A DNA stretch of 64,000 bases from assembly GCA_017999365.1 (NCBI GenBank), contig JAGNLW010000001.1, forward strand, positions 1,186,239 to 1,250,238, in the 5' to 3' direction. Of this stretch, positions 9,041 through 17,700 are shown piece by piece. How positions within the stretch are numbered: the first letter of the stretch is position 1; each line of letters opens with the position of its first letter. The position numbers and the translations under genes were made by a program. Origin of the DNA: Candidatus Aminicenantota bacterium. Its GTDB lineage: Bacteria > Acidobacteriota > Aminicenantia > Aminicenantales > Saccharicenantaceae. Below the pieces are notes generated by a model. The model was not told the origin of the DNA, ran no database searches, and worked only from the letters and a program-made list of their open reading frames with translations.

Positions 9041-10084
9041 ATGTCGATCCATAAAAAATTTGTTATCAGGTCTTTAGCCGTCCTCGGACTGGTCGCGGCG
9101 ACCGCCCTGCCGCTGGCCGCCCAGGTGCTCACCTTCCAAGCACCCCGCTCCCGGGCCGACCTCGAGAAGGCTCTGCGAACCGGGGCCGGGACCGTCCACG
9201 GCCGGCTCGGCATCCTCGTCAAGCACGTCGAGTCGGGCGAGTCCTTCGGTCTGCGCGAGGACGAGCGCTTCCAGCTCGCTTCCGTCTTCAAGATCCCCGT
9301 CCTCCTCACCCTGCACAAGCAGATCGCCCTCGGCCGCATCTCGCTCGACGACCGCGTCAACTTCACGGAGAGGATGAAGACCTTCGGCAGCGGGCTGATG
9401 ACGTCGATGAAGCCCGGGCTCAACATCTCCGTCCAGGACCTCCAGCTCCTCATGATGGCCCGGTCCGACAACACGGCCACCGACATCCTCTTCCACATGG
9501 TCACGCCCGAGGCCATCGCGGCCTATATGTCCGAGCTGGGGCTGCGGGCGACGACGGTCGACTACGACACGCGCCAGCTCATCCTGGCCTTCCTCGGCCT
9601 CGATCCCGGCAGGCCGCTGACCATCGCCGAGCTGGACGCCCTGCCGGAGTCCGTCTGGGCCGACCCGGCCCGGGCCGCCGCCGAGAAGGCCTTCGAGACC
9701 TCCGTCCACAACACCTCGACGCCGCGGGAGATCGGCCTCCTGCTCGAGAAGTGCGTCCGCGGCGAGATCGTCGACCGGGCCGTGAGCGACCGCGTCCTGC
9801 AGGTCATGAAGAGCCACACCGGGGCCGAGCTCATTCTCCGCTATCTGCCGTCGTCGACGGCCGTGGCCCGCAAGGGCGGCAGCCTGTCCCGGGGCGGCGG
9901 GGACACGGTCCTGCTCGACGCGGCCGTCGTCTGGTTGCCGGAAGGGGCGGGTACGCTGGTGATGTGCTTCTTCGGGAACGATCTCGCCGAGGTCCACTAC
10001 GACATCAAGGACAAGGTCGGACGGATGGCCCGGGCCGCCTACGACTACTTCCTGGCCAAGAACCGCAAGCCCGGGAAGGGCTGA
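9041..10084 (+). CDS. Class A beta-lactamase-type serine hydrolase, secreted
   Basis: The 347-residue product starts at ATG 9041, preceded by AGGAGC. It has a signal peptide ending near LPLAAQ. Serine active-site elements of the class A/PBP superfamily are present: SVFK (81-84, nucleophile Ser and Lys), SDN (142-144) and a KGG triad replacing KTG near residue 280. The omega-loop ExxLN glutamate is not evident; an ELDALPESVW segment takes its place. It could be a beta-lactamase or a D-Ala-processing or peptide hydrolase; the weak omega loop makes me cautious about calling resistance. It is divergent from the thioesterase and convergent with another serine hydrolase. Confidence 0.85.
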   Translation: MSIHKKFVIRSLAVLGLVAATALPLAAQVLTFQAPRSRADLEKALRTGAGTVHGRLGILVKHVESGESFGLREDERFQLASVFKIPVLLTLHKQIALGRISLDDRVNFTERMKTFGSGLMTSMKPGLNISVQDLQLLMMARSDNTATDILFHMVTPEAIAAYMSELGLRATTVDYDTRQLILAFLGLDPGRPLTIAELDALPESVWADPARAAAEKAFETSVHNTSTPREIGLLLEKCVRGEIVDRAVSDRVLQVMKSHTGAELILRYLPSSTAVARKGGSLSRGGGDTVLLDAAVVWLPEGAGTLVMCFFGNDLAEVHYDIKDKVGRMARAAYDYFLAKNRKPGKG

Positions 10085-10090
10085 CCCGCG

Positions 10091-11542
10091 TCAGCCCTTC
10101 TGGAAGAAGATCTGCTGGATCTTCCCGTCGGGCGTCCGGTACATCAGGACCTTGAGGGCGCCCGAGGCGAACTCGAGCCGGGTCGTCGAGACCTCCATGC
10201 CGCCCCGCTCGCCGATCGACTCGACGACGGTCTGGAGCGGTTCGCCGAAGGCCTTCATGCGCGCGGCGGCCGCCGGGACGACGGCGTCCTTGAGGAAGAA
10301 CGAGAACTCCTCGCCGAGGCGCGACCGGTCGATCCGGCCCCGCTGCAGGTCCGCGAAGAAGCCCTGGGCCGCCTCGGCCGCCGGAGGCCCGGCGATGGCC
10401 GGGATGCCAGAGGCCGCGGGCGCCGGCGGGACGCGCTTGTCCTTGGCCGCCGGGGCCGGCTTGGGCAGGACGAGGGCCGTGAGCTCGGCGAACACGGCGT
10501 TGGTGTCGCTGTAGGACGACAGGTTCGAGAACAGGACGGCCGCCGAGCGGGTCGAGGGCACGACGATGTTGAGGGCGTGGAAGCCGTTGACGGCGCCGGT
10601 GTGGGAGAGGAACGCGACGCCGCCCCGGGTGCCCATGGCCAGCCCGCAGCCGTAGTTCGAGAGGGTCCCGTCGTTGAGCCGCCGCGGCGAGGTCATGAGC
10701 TTGAATGACGCGGGCGCGAGGACCTTGCCGTCGACGAGGGCCAGGTCCCAGGTGACGAGGTCGGAGGGCGTCGAGAACAGGGCCCCGGCCGCCGCGACCC
10801 AGCCCCGGCCCTCGAGGGGCACGATCTCCGGCGCGCCCAGCCAGAACGACATGTGGCCGCGGGCGCATCCGGGGCCGAGCGGGTCGGGCTCGAAGACGGT
10901 GTGGGCCATCCCCAGGGGCTTGAGGATGCGCCGGTCGAGGAAGGCCCCGAACGGCTCGCCGGAGACCTTCTCGACGACCCGGCCCAGGATGAGGTAGCCC
11001 GTGTTGGAATAGGAATAGCGGGCCCCGGGCTCGAAATCGAGGGGCCGGGTGGCGAAGCGGCGGATGACCTCGTCGCTGGGCGTGGCCGCGGCCATGGGCC
11101 GGTCGACGAAGTCGAGGGGATAGTAGTCGGCGTAGCCCGAGACGTGGTTCATCAGGTCGAGCAGGGTGATGTCGGAGGCCCGTGTCAGGGCCGGATACCA
11201 CTTGGCGACCTTGTCCGTGACGGCCAGCTTGCCGTCCTCGGCCAGGAGCAGGACACAGGCGGCGGTGAACTGCTTGGTGATGGACCCGATGGCGAACATC
11301 GTGTCGGTGGCCACGGGCCGGCCGGTGGCCTGGGAGCGGACGCCGAAGCCCTCGGCCAGGGCCGTGGCGCCGTTCTCCACGACGGCCACGGACAGTCCGA
11401 CGAGGCCGCGGGACTTGAGCAGTCCGGCCACGGTCGAGCGGACGGTGGCGGGATCGATATCGGCCGCGGCCGGGGCGGCCGGCGCGGCGGCCAGGAACAC
11501 GGCCGCGAGGGCCGCGAAAAATCGCGAACGGGTCCTGTTCAT
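10091..11542 (-). CDS. Class C beta-lactamase family serine hydrolase, secreted
   Basis: This 483-residue protein has a signal peptide (to about residue 27). The beta-lactamase/D-aminopeptidase (PF00144-type) domain contains SITK (87-90; nucleophile Ser) and YSN in RYSYSNTGY. A C-terminal domain of about 100 residues after an Ala/Pro-rich linker resembles the DUF3471-like tails of such enzymes. The family includes D-Ala-D-Ala carboxypeptidases, D-aminopeptidases and esterases; substrate unknown. CAGGAG precedes the start. It is the last gene of the leftward block that contains the TonB receptor, and a second member of the family (17.7-18.9 kb) lies in the same block. Confidence 0.88.
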   Translation of the reverse strand: MNRTRSRFFAALAAVFLAAAPAAPAAADIDPATVRSTVAGLLKSRGLVGLSVAVVENGATALAEGFGVRSQATGRPVATDTMFAIGSITKQFTAACVLLLAEDGKLAVTDKVAKWYPALTRASDITLLDLMNHVSGYADYYPLDFVDRPMAAATPSDEVIRRFATRPLDFEPGARYSYSNTGYLILGRVVEKVSGEPFGAFLDRRILKPLGMAHTVFEPDPLGPGCARGHMSFWLGAPEIVPLEGRGWVAAAGALFSTPSDLVTWDLALVDGKVLAPASFKLMTSPRRLNDGTLSNYGCGLAMGTRGGVAFLSHTGAVNGFHALNIVVPSTRSAAVLFSNLSSYSDTNAVFAELTALVLPKPAPAAKDKRVPPAPAASGIPAIAGPPAAEAAQGFFADLQRGRIDRSRLGEEFSFFLKDAVVPAAAARMKAFGEPLQTVVESIGERGGMEVSTTRLEFASGALKVLMYRTPDGKIQQIFFQKG

Positions 11543-11567
11543 GGGGTACTCCTGGTCCGATAAGGCC

Positions 11568-12824
11568 TCAGACGAGCCGCTTGAGCTCGCCGAGGAGCCG
11601 GTCGATCTGGTCGGTCGTGTGCTCCGAGAAGACGGAGGCGCGCAGCACCCCGCCGGCCGGGGCCCCGACGTACTTCAGCAGGGCCACGGCGATGCCCTTG
11701 TCGTAGAGGGCCGCCTGGACCTTCTTCATGTCCTCGGCCGACTTCAGGGTCCAGGTGACGATGGGCACGGGCGTGTCGTTCATCTCGAAACCGAGCTTCT
11801 TCATCCCGCCCTTCAGCCGGGCCACGTTGCGGCGCAGGCGCTCGCGGCGCTGCGGCTCGCGCATGACGATCTCGAGCCCCTTGAGCGAGGCGGCCATGGC
11901 CGGCGTCGGGCTGGGCGTCGCGCCGGGATAGGCGCCGCAGACGGCCTTGATGTGGTCGATGAAGGCCTTGGGAGCGGGGATGAAGCCACCGTGCCCGCCG
12001 AAGGCCTTGCTCATCGTCCCGGCGTAGAAGCAGCGGTCGTTCTTGACGCCGAAGTGGTCGTAGGTGCCGCGGCCGTTCGGCCCGAGGTGGCCGACGGCGT
12101 GCGAGTCGTCGAGGCACAGGTAGCCGCCGTAGGGCTCGAGGGCCTTGAGGTACTCGGGGACCGGGGCGATGACCCCGAAGGTCGGGAAGATGCCGTCGCT
12201 CATGACGAGCGGCGTGTCGCCGGCCTTGAGCTTGGCCTTGAGCTGGCGGGCCAGGTCCTCGGGGTCGCGGTGCTTGTAGGTGTGGACAGGGAGGAGCGCC
12301 GAGTAGACGGCATCGCGGATGCTGAAGTGGGCCGTCTCGTCGATGAAGATGACCGTGGCCTTGGCCTTGAGGGCCTGGACGAGGAAGAGGTTGTCGAGGT
12401 AGCCGGAGACGAAGTGGATGGAGTCCTCGGTGCCGAAGAACTCGGCGATGCGGCGCTCGAGCTCGATCTGCACGGGCGTGTTGCCGAAGCCGGTCCGGGA
12501 GGTCGCGCTGTGGCAGCCGTACTTGCGGAAAGCGGCCACGCCGGCCTCGACGACCTCGGGGTGGCCGTGCAGGGCGTAGTAGCCCGTGCCGCCGAAGTAC
12601 AGGCAGCGCTTGCCGTTGATGACGGTCTCGGGCCCGGGCGCGCTCTCCATGATGAAGCCGCCGGGCGGCAGGCCGCCGTCGCCGAGCGGGAAGGCCTCGG
12701 CGTCGGCCGCGAAGAGCCGTTCGAACGGGGTCAGGGACGAGCCCAGGACGGCCAGGCCGGCCAGGGACCGGGCCAGGAACTCGCGGCGGCCGTTGGGGGT
12801 TTGGGAAGCGGCGTTCTCGGACAT
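11568..12824 (-). CDS. Alpha-oxoamine synthase-family PLP aminotransferase with Tat signal
   Basis: This 418-residue, fold-type I PLP enzyme resembles 8-amino-7-oxononanoate synthase and 2-amino-3-ketobutyrate CoA ligase. Seen: RKYGCHSATSRTGFGNTP near residues 100-116, the PLP aspartate region LDDSHAVGHLG (239-248) and the Schiff-base Lys 273 in TMSKAFGGHGG. The N-terminus carries NGRREFLARS followed by a hydrophobic stretch, a good twin-arginine export signal, which is unusual because family members normally use cytoplasmic acyl-CoA. A GAGGAGG-type site precedes the start. It lies between the TonB receptor and a serine hydrolase, all leftward. The actual substrate is unknown. Confidence 0.87.
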   Translation of the reverse strand: MSENAASQTPNGRREFLARSLAGLAVLGSSLTPFERLFAADAEAFPLGDGGLPPGGFIMESAPGPETVINGKRCLYFGGTGYYALHGHPEVVEAGVAAFRKYGCHSATSRTGFGNTPVQIELERRIAEFFGTEDSIHFVSGYLDNLFLVQALKAKATVIFIDETAHFSIRDAVYSALLPVHTYKHRDPEDLARQLKAKLKAGDTPLVMSDGIFPTFGVIAPVPEYLKALEPYGGYLCLDDSHAVGHLGPNGRGTYDHFGVKNDRCFYAGTMSKAFGGHGGFIPAPKAFIDHIKAVCGAYPGATPSPTPAMAASLKGLEIVMREPQRRERLRRNVARLKGGMKKLGFEMNDTPVPIVTWTLKSAEDMKKVQAALYDKGIAVALLKYVGAPAGGVLRASVFSEHTTDQIDRLLGELKRLV

Positions 12825-12906
12825 GGGAAGGACCTCCTCTCCGGGATCGGACCGGGCCGGCGCCCCCGGAGGGGCGCCGGCCCGCCTGCAGCAAGGGACG
12901 AAGGGT

Positions 12907-15714
12907 CTAAAACTTGTAGATCAGGCCGAGCTGCATGTAGCGCGGCCCCATGATACCGTAAATGGCCTGTCCGCCGACACCCTGGAACCAGTCGTAGTTC
13001 GTGGTGTTGCCGACGCTCGTGGGCCGGTTGTTGTTGAAGACGTTGTAGGCGTCGAACTGGACGCCCAGCTCGCCCCGCCACACGGGGAACGTCTTCTCCA
13101 GGCGAATGTCCAGCAGGTGCTGGTCGGGCAGCTCGTAGGAGCCGCGCTGTTCCGCGAAGATGGCCACGCCGCCCTGGTAGAGGCTGCCGAGGCCCGCCTC
13201 GTACGTCCGGATGACGCGCGAGAACGGGATGCCGGAGCCGAACTGGTAGTAGGCGCTGGCGTTGATGCCCCACGGGCCGGAGTACGTGCCCTGGACCTTG
13301 ACGAGGTGCTCGCGCTGGTAGTCGAGCCGGCCGTAGGCGTTGATCATCGAGTTGGGATCGTCGTAGAAGCCGGTGAAGCCCGTGCTCTGATCGCGGGAGG
13401 TGTTCAGGACGCCCACGCCGCGGGACCAGACGTAGCTGGCCTGCAGGGCCCAGCGGTCGGACATCCGCTTGGTCAGCTTGGTCTCCAGGCCGCGGTACTT
13501 GCGGGCCGTGCCGGGGACGTTCTGGAAGACGAAGTGGTAGTCCCCGAAGTCCTCGTTCATCTCGTAGAAGGTGACGTCGCCGCCCGTCCAGGGGTCGGTG
13601 CCGGTGACGGCGTGGTAGCCGGACCAAACGAGGTCGCCGGTCTCGAGGTAGGTGTCCCAATCGAGGTGGCCGCGGTCGACGTCGTCGATGAGGTTCTTCT
13701 CCCACTTGGCGATGTAGGTCACGGACAGGGAGAAGTCCTCGAACAGCTCGCGCTCGATGCCGATGTTGAGCTCGTCCGCGTAGGGCGAGCTGATGTCGGG
13801 GTCGACCTCGGTCATGCCGGGCGACCAGACGGGGGTCGTGTAGTTGACCGACCAGTCGGGATTGAGCTGGGCCCAGAAGGAGCTCCGCTGGTTGGGGTTG
13901 TTGAAGTAGTAGTAGATCATGAGCAGCGGCGCGTAGTAGCGGCCGAAGTTGGCCCGGACGACGGTCTTGTTGTCGCCGACGGGGTCGAAGCTCAGGCCCA
14001 GGCGCGGCGAGAGCATGTTGAAGGTCATGGCCTTGATGGTCGTCTCATTGACCCACTCGCTGCCGTCCCGGGTCTTCTGGGGAGGGTAGCTGCCCTGGGC
14101 GAAGTCGTAGCGCAGGCCCAGGTTCAGGGTCACCCTCTTGACGGGCGACCAGGTGTCCTGGAGGTAGCCACCGACCTGGACGAGGTTGTTCTTCTGCTTG
14201 TACTCGGTGCCGACCCAGGCCCAATTGGGCACGCCGTCCCAGAGGAAGATGTCGACGGCCTTGAAGCCCTCGGGGAAGACGCCCTCGAAGTGGGGGTCCT
14301 GATGGTACTCGGTCTCGGTCGTGTCGAAGGCGAATTCGGAATCGAAGCCGAGCTTGAACTCGTGGGAGCCCAGCCAATTGTCGACGAAGCGGGTGGCGTC
14401 GCCGGCCAATTGGAGGCGCCGGCGGGTGTACCACCAGTCGGAGCCGTAGCCGCCGCGGTTGATGTTGTCCGTGGCCTCGTCGATGAGGGGGGCCAGGTCG
14501 TTGCGGGCCAGGATGTACTGGTGCAGGGAGTACCAGGCGGCCTTGACGTTGGTGAAGAAGTTGTTGCTGATCGTCTTGGTCCACTGGACGTTGGCGATGG
14601 TGACGGCGCTGTCCTCCTTGGAGTTGGCGTCGAGGACCGTCCAGCGGCTGGCGTTGCGGTGGTCCCAGTTGTAGAGCCGGTAGTAGGCCGAAGCGACGAT
14701 CTTGTCCTTCTGGCCCAGCTGCCAGGTCAGCTTGGCGAACGGGGCGTAGGTGTTCTGGGCCGTGGGGGCCGACTCCGGCTGGGGGCCGCCGTAGGTGGCG
14801 GGGGCGGGGAAGCCCTGGATGTAGGACGAGGACAGGTCGACGTCGAGGCTGGTGAAGAACCACAGCTTGTCCTTGACGACGGGGCCGCCCAGGGAGAAGC
14901 CGGGGACGAACTGGCGGCGGAAGCCGACGAACTGGCCCTCGAGCGGCGTGCCCTGGGTGTTGTCGGACTGTAGGCTCTTGTCGCGGAAGTAGAAGTTGAC
15001 GCCGCCGCTGAACTCGTTGCCGCCGGCCTTGGTGATGACGTTGACCAGGGCGCCCTTGACGGCGCCGTACTCGGCCTTCTGGTTGCTGGTCTCGATCTCG
15101 ACCTCGTCGATGGCGTTCCAGGGGACCGTCTGGTACGGGTCGCCCGTGACGGGGTCCTGCATCTTGACGCCGTCGACGATGAAGTTGTTGGACCGGGCGT
15201 CGGAGCCGTGGGACGTCCGGGCGAACATGCCGGGCGCCGAGTTGAAGATCGACGACAGGTCGCGCGACAGGGGCAGGGTCTCGATGAGCTCGGTCGTGAA
15301 GGTCGAGCCCGTCTGGGTCTTCTGCATGTCGACCGTCGGCGACAGCCCGACGACGGTGATGGACTCGTTGATCTCGCCCGGCGCCAGGGTCATGTCGATG
15401 ACGACCGTGCCCTGGGCCCGGACGATGATGCCTTCGCGGACGCCGGTCTTGAAGCCCTGCAGCTCGAAGACGATCTTGTACGTCCCCGAGGGCAGGGAGA
15501 AGAACCGGTAGAGGCCGTCCTCGTTGGTGACGGTCGCCATCTCCGGAAGGATGAGGGACGGACTGCTGATCTTGACGGAGACGCCCGGCAGGGGCGCCTT
15601 GCCGTCGTCGGTGACCGTGCCCGTCAGCTTGCCCGTGGGCGTCATCTGGCCGAAGGCCAGGGCCACGGACGCGACGGCCAGGAAGGCCACCACGATGCCT
15701 TTCGTGAACCGCAT
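12907..15714 (-). CDS. TonB-dependent receptor with carboxypeptidase regulatory-like N-terminal domain
   Basis: This 935-residue outer-membrane protein has a signal peptide ending near LAFGQ. Residues about 28-105 form a carboxypeptidase-regulatory-like domain (KLTGTVTDDGKAPLPGVSV). A plug domain follows (about 115-235, with SRDLSSIFNSAPGM and NNFIVDGV), then a 22-strand-type barrel ending in an aromatic residue (LIYKF). This is the SusC-like or OAR-type receptor common in Acidobacteria-like genomes. The ligand is unknown; the surrounding hydrolases, epimerase and D-amino-acid-type enzyme suggest peptides or amino-acid derivatives (inference). GAGGAGG lies 8 bases before the start. The GntR regulator is immediately upstream. 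Confidence 0.93.
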   Translation of the reverse strand: MRFTKGIVVAFLAVASVALAFGQMTPTGKLTGTVTDDGKAPLPGVSVKISSPSLILPEMATVTNEDGLYRFFSLPSGTYKIVFELQGFKTGVREGIIVRAQGTVVIDMTLAPGEINESITVVGLSPTVDMQKTQTGSTFTTELIETLPLSRDLSSIFNSAPGMFARTSHGSDARSNNFIVDGVKMQDPVTGDPYQTVPWNAIDEVEIETSNQKAEYGAVKGALVNVITKAGGNEFSGGVNFYFRDKSLQSDNTQGTPLEGQFVGFRRQFVPGFSLGGPVVKDKLWFFTSLDVDLSSSYIQGFPAPATYGGPQPESAPTAQNTYAPFAKLTWQLGQKDKIVASAYYRLYNWDHRNASRWTVLDANSKEDSAVTIANVQWTKTISNNFFTNVKAAWYSLHQYILARNDLAPLIDEATDNINRGGYGSDWWYTRRRLQLAGDATRFVDNWLGSHEFKLGFDSEFAFDTTETEYHQDPHFEGVFPEGFKAVDIFLWDGVPNWAWVGTEYKQKNNLVQVGGYLQDTWSPVKRVTLNLGLRYDFAQGSYPPQKTRDGSEWVNETTIKAMTFNMLSPRLGLSFDPVGDNKTVVRANFGRYYAPLLMIYYYFNNPNQRSSFWAQLNPDWSVNYTTPVWSPGMTEVDPDISSPYADELNIGIERELFEDFSLSVTYIAKWEKNLIDDVDRGHLDWDTYLETGDLVWSGYHAVTGTDPWTGGDVTFYEMNEDFGDYHFVFQNVPGTARKYRGLETKLTKRMSDRWALQASYVWSRGVGVLNTSRDQSTGFTGFYDDPNSMINAYGRLDYQREHLVKVQGTYSGPWGINASAYYQFGSGIPFSRVIRTYEAGLGSLYQGGVAIFAEQRGSYELPDQHLLDIRLEKTFPVWRGELGVQFDAYNVFNNNRPTSVGNTTNYDWFQGVGGQAIYGIMGPRYMQLGLIYKF

Positions 15715-15790
15715 GATGATTACCTCCTCGATATGCGTTAAAACGGGTGATCTCTGTCGTCTGTCGGAGCCTGCGGAACCGGAGTGATTC

Positions 15791-16495
15791 TCACCTCCCT
15801 GTCGTCTTTCCTTCGCCCGGCCCGGCCTCGCGCTCGACGGAGAACTCCTCGCCCCAATGGGCTTCGATGAGCTTCTCCAGACGTTTGACGTCCCGGGCCT
15901 CGACGAACCGGAGGATCTCGAGATGGTCCCCGAACGATTTCTCCAGGGCCGGGCGGGCCGCGAACGGCAGGAAGCCGTTCTTGCGGTGGAAGATGCGGAT
16001 CTTGGCCATGACCTCGGCCAGCGTGTCGTAGAGGGCCGCGCTGCCGGCGTGGCGCCAGATCCGGTCGTGGATGCAAAGGTTCTGCTCGAGGTAGTTGGCG
16101 TGGTCGTCGGCGTCGTGGAAGCGGCCCAGCTCCCCGGTCATCTCGCGCAGCTCCTCGACGTCGCCGGGCGTCATCCGGGACAGGGCCCGGCGAACGGCCA
16201 GGATGTCGAGCGTGCGGACGATCTCGTAGAGCTCGCGGACCTCCTCGAGCGTGGTGTCCTGGGCCAGGACCTCCTTGCGAGCGTTGATGACCAGGAACTT
16301 CTCGGCCGCGAGGCGGAAGAAGGCCTCGCGGACGGGCGTCGACGAGGTGCTGAACAGGGCCGCGATCTCCTTTTCCTGGAGACGCTGGCCCGGCTTGATG
16401 TCGCCGTCGAGGAGGGCTTTTTTGAGCGATTGGTAGATGGTCTCGCTGAGGGTTGCGGGGACCTGAAAAGAGACGGGCTTCCAGTCCATTTTCAT
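15791..16495 (-). CDS. GntR family transcriptional regulator, FCD subfamily
   Basis: The 234-residue protein has a winged helix at about residues 15-80 (IYQSLKKALLDGDIKPGQRL, then TSSTPVREAFFRLA, the recognition helix) and an all-helical FCD effector domain at about 90-220 with metal-ligand-type Asp/His positions (EIVRTLDILAVRRA, CIHDRIWRHAG). FCD regulators usually sense organic acids, amino acids or sugar acids. It lies in the same orientation between the D-threonine-aldolase-type gene (80 bases upstream) and the TonB receptor (76 bases downstream), so it probably controls this block. Confidence 0.9.
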   Translation of the reverse strand: MKMDWKPVSFQVPATLSETIYQSLKKALLDGDIKPGQRLQEKEIAALFSTSSTPVREAFFRLAAEKFLVINARKEVLAQDTTLEEVRELYEIVRTLDILAVRRALSRMTPGDVEELREMTGELGRFHDADDHANYLEQNLCIHDRIWRHAGSAALYDTLAEVMAKIRIFHRKNGFLPFAARPALEKSFGDHLEILRFVEARDVKRLEKLIEAHWGEEFSVEREAGPGEGKTTGR

Positions 16496-16576
16496 ACCTA
16501 CCGCACGATATAAGATATATTTTATTCTGTCAATGGTAAAAAATTTTTGCTCTACATTTTATTTAAAATGAACGCT
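16496..16576 (-). promoter_or_regulatory. AT-rich promoter/operator region upstream of the GntR gene
   Basis: This 81-base gap is far richer in A/T than its flanks. On the minus strand TTGACA (16528-16533) and TATCGT (16505-16510) are 17 bases apart, giving a probable start a few bases before the GntR ATG. A CATTTT-ATTT-AAAATG dyad (16555-16570) lies just upstream of the -35 and is a candidate operator. Confidence 0.5.
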
Positions 16577-17686
16577 TTATGAGCCGAAGGCTCGGATGGT
16601 GGGGATCTTATTCCCCTTCAGGTCCACGTACTGCCGCCACAGATCCACGGTCAGACAGGAATGGACGGGCAGGACGAACAGGATATCCCCGGGCCGCGTC
16701 CGGCGGATGACGTCCTCCGTCGTCGCGACGACGCCGTGCTCCTGCGACAGGGCGCGCACCGATGTCCCCGGCAGGACGGGCCCCCAGCCGGCGCCGCGCG
16801 GCCGGCAGACCCGGCCGTAGATGCGGCCGTCCCGCGCGGAGACGAAATCCTCCTTCGACAGGTGGATGGCCCCGCCGTAGACGACGATCTCGCGCCGGCG
16901 CCCGTGGACGGCCACGACCGGGCAGGCCACGGCCGCCGCCACGTCCCGCTCGGCGCAGCTGCCGAGCTCGAGCTGGGTGACGTCGTAGAGGACGAAGTTG
17001 CCGGGACGGACCTCGTCGACGCCGTCGAAATCCTCGAGCCGGCTGCAGGACGGCGTGTCCCCGACCGAGATCTCGAGCCCGGCGAAGCCCGCCGCCTCCA
17101 GGGCCCGGCGGGCCCGACGCATCTTGTCGAGAGAGTCGGCGTGGCTGGCCGCGAGGGCTTCGGGCGTCCGGGCCGCGTACGTCCGGCCGTTGTGGGTCAG
17201 CAGGCCGCGCAGCCGCAGCCGCGGGAGCCGGACGGCCTCGGCGCAGACGCGGGCCTGTCCGGCCCGGTCGTTCCAGTCGAGCCCGGCCCGGTTGGCCCCG
17301 ATGTCGATCTTGATCCAGACGTCGACGGGACGGCCGACGCCGGCCGCGAGCGCGGCCAGGCCGTCCGCGGCCTCGACGAGGACGCCCAGCTTCACGCGCC
17401 GGGCCAGCCGCCTCAGCCCGTCGATCTCCAGGATGTTGAGCGGGAAGGCGACGAGGATATCGCGCCAGCCGTCGGCCGCGAAGTACTCGGCCATGTCGAC
17501 CGAGGACACGCTGATGGCCTCGACGCCGCTGGCGCGGAAGACGCGGCCGACGGCGCGGGACTGGTGGGTCTTGAAGTGGGGCCGGAAGCGCAGGCCGAGC
17601 CGGCGGGCCTTGGCGGCCATCCGCTCGATATTGCGGCGGGCCCGGCCCGCGTCGAGGACGAGGGCCGGCTTGATGTAGGTCGGCAT
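16577..17686 (-). CDS. D-threonine aldolase/D-serine dehydratase-type PLP enzyme
   Basis: Start ATG 17686 is chosen because the fold begins there (PALVLDAGRARRNI); the frame stays open far upstream without family signature. The 369-residue protein is a fold-type III (alanine racemase N-terminal barrel) enzyme with the PLP lysine in RPHFKTHQS near residue 37. A C-terminal domain carries PVHSCLTVDLW near residue 345, the His-x-Cys metal site of DSD1-like D-serine dehydratases and D-threonine aldolases. It probably cleaves or deaminates a D-beta-hydroxy amino acid. It starts 14 bases after the stop of the upstream serine hydrolase gene, so the two are probably one operon. Confidence 0.87.
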   Translation of the reverse strand: MPTYIKPALVLDAGRARRNIERMAAKARRLGLRFRPHFKTHQSRAVGRVFRASGVEAISVSSVDMAEYFAADGWRDILVAFPLNILEIDGLRRLARRVKLGVLVEAADGLAALAAGVGRPVDVWIKIDIGANRAGLDWNDRAGQARVCAEAVRLPRLRLRGLLTHNGRTYAARTPEALAASHADSLDKMRRARRALEAAGFAGLEISVGDTPSCSRLEDFDGVDEVRPGNFVLYDVTQLELGSCAERDVAAAVACPVVAVHGRRREIVVYGGAIHLSKEDFVSARDGRIYGRVCRPRGAGWGPVLPGTSVRALSQEHGVVATTEDVIRRTRPGDILFVLPVHSCLTVDLWRQYVDLKGNKIPTIRAFGS

Positions 17687-17700
17687 GGCTGTGCTCTGTC

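Noticed and set aside
9041-10084. Annotation as a true antibiotic-resistance beta-lactamase
   Set aside because: SxxK and SDN are present, but the omega-loop glutamate is not evident and KTG is KGG, so only a broad serine hydrolase call is supported.
12586-14973. Long plus-strand open frame (795 codons) opposite the TonB receptor
   Set aside because: Val/Gly/Asp-rich shadow with no motif or ribosome site; the minus strand is a clear receptor.
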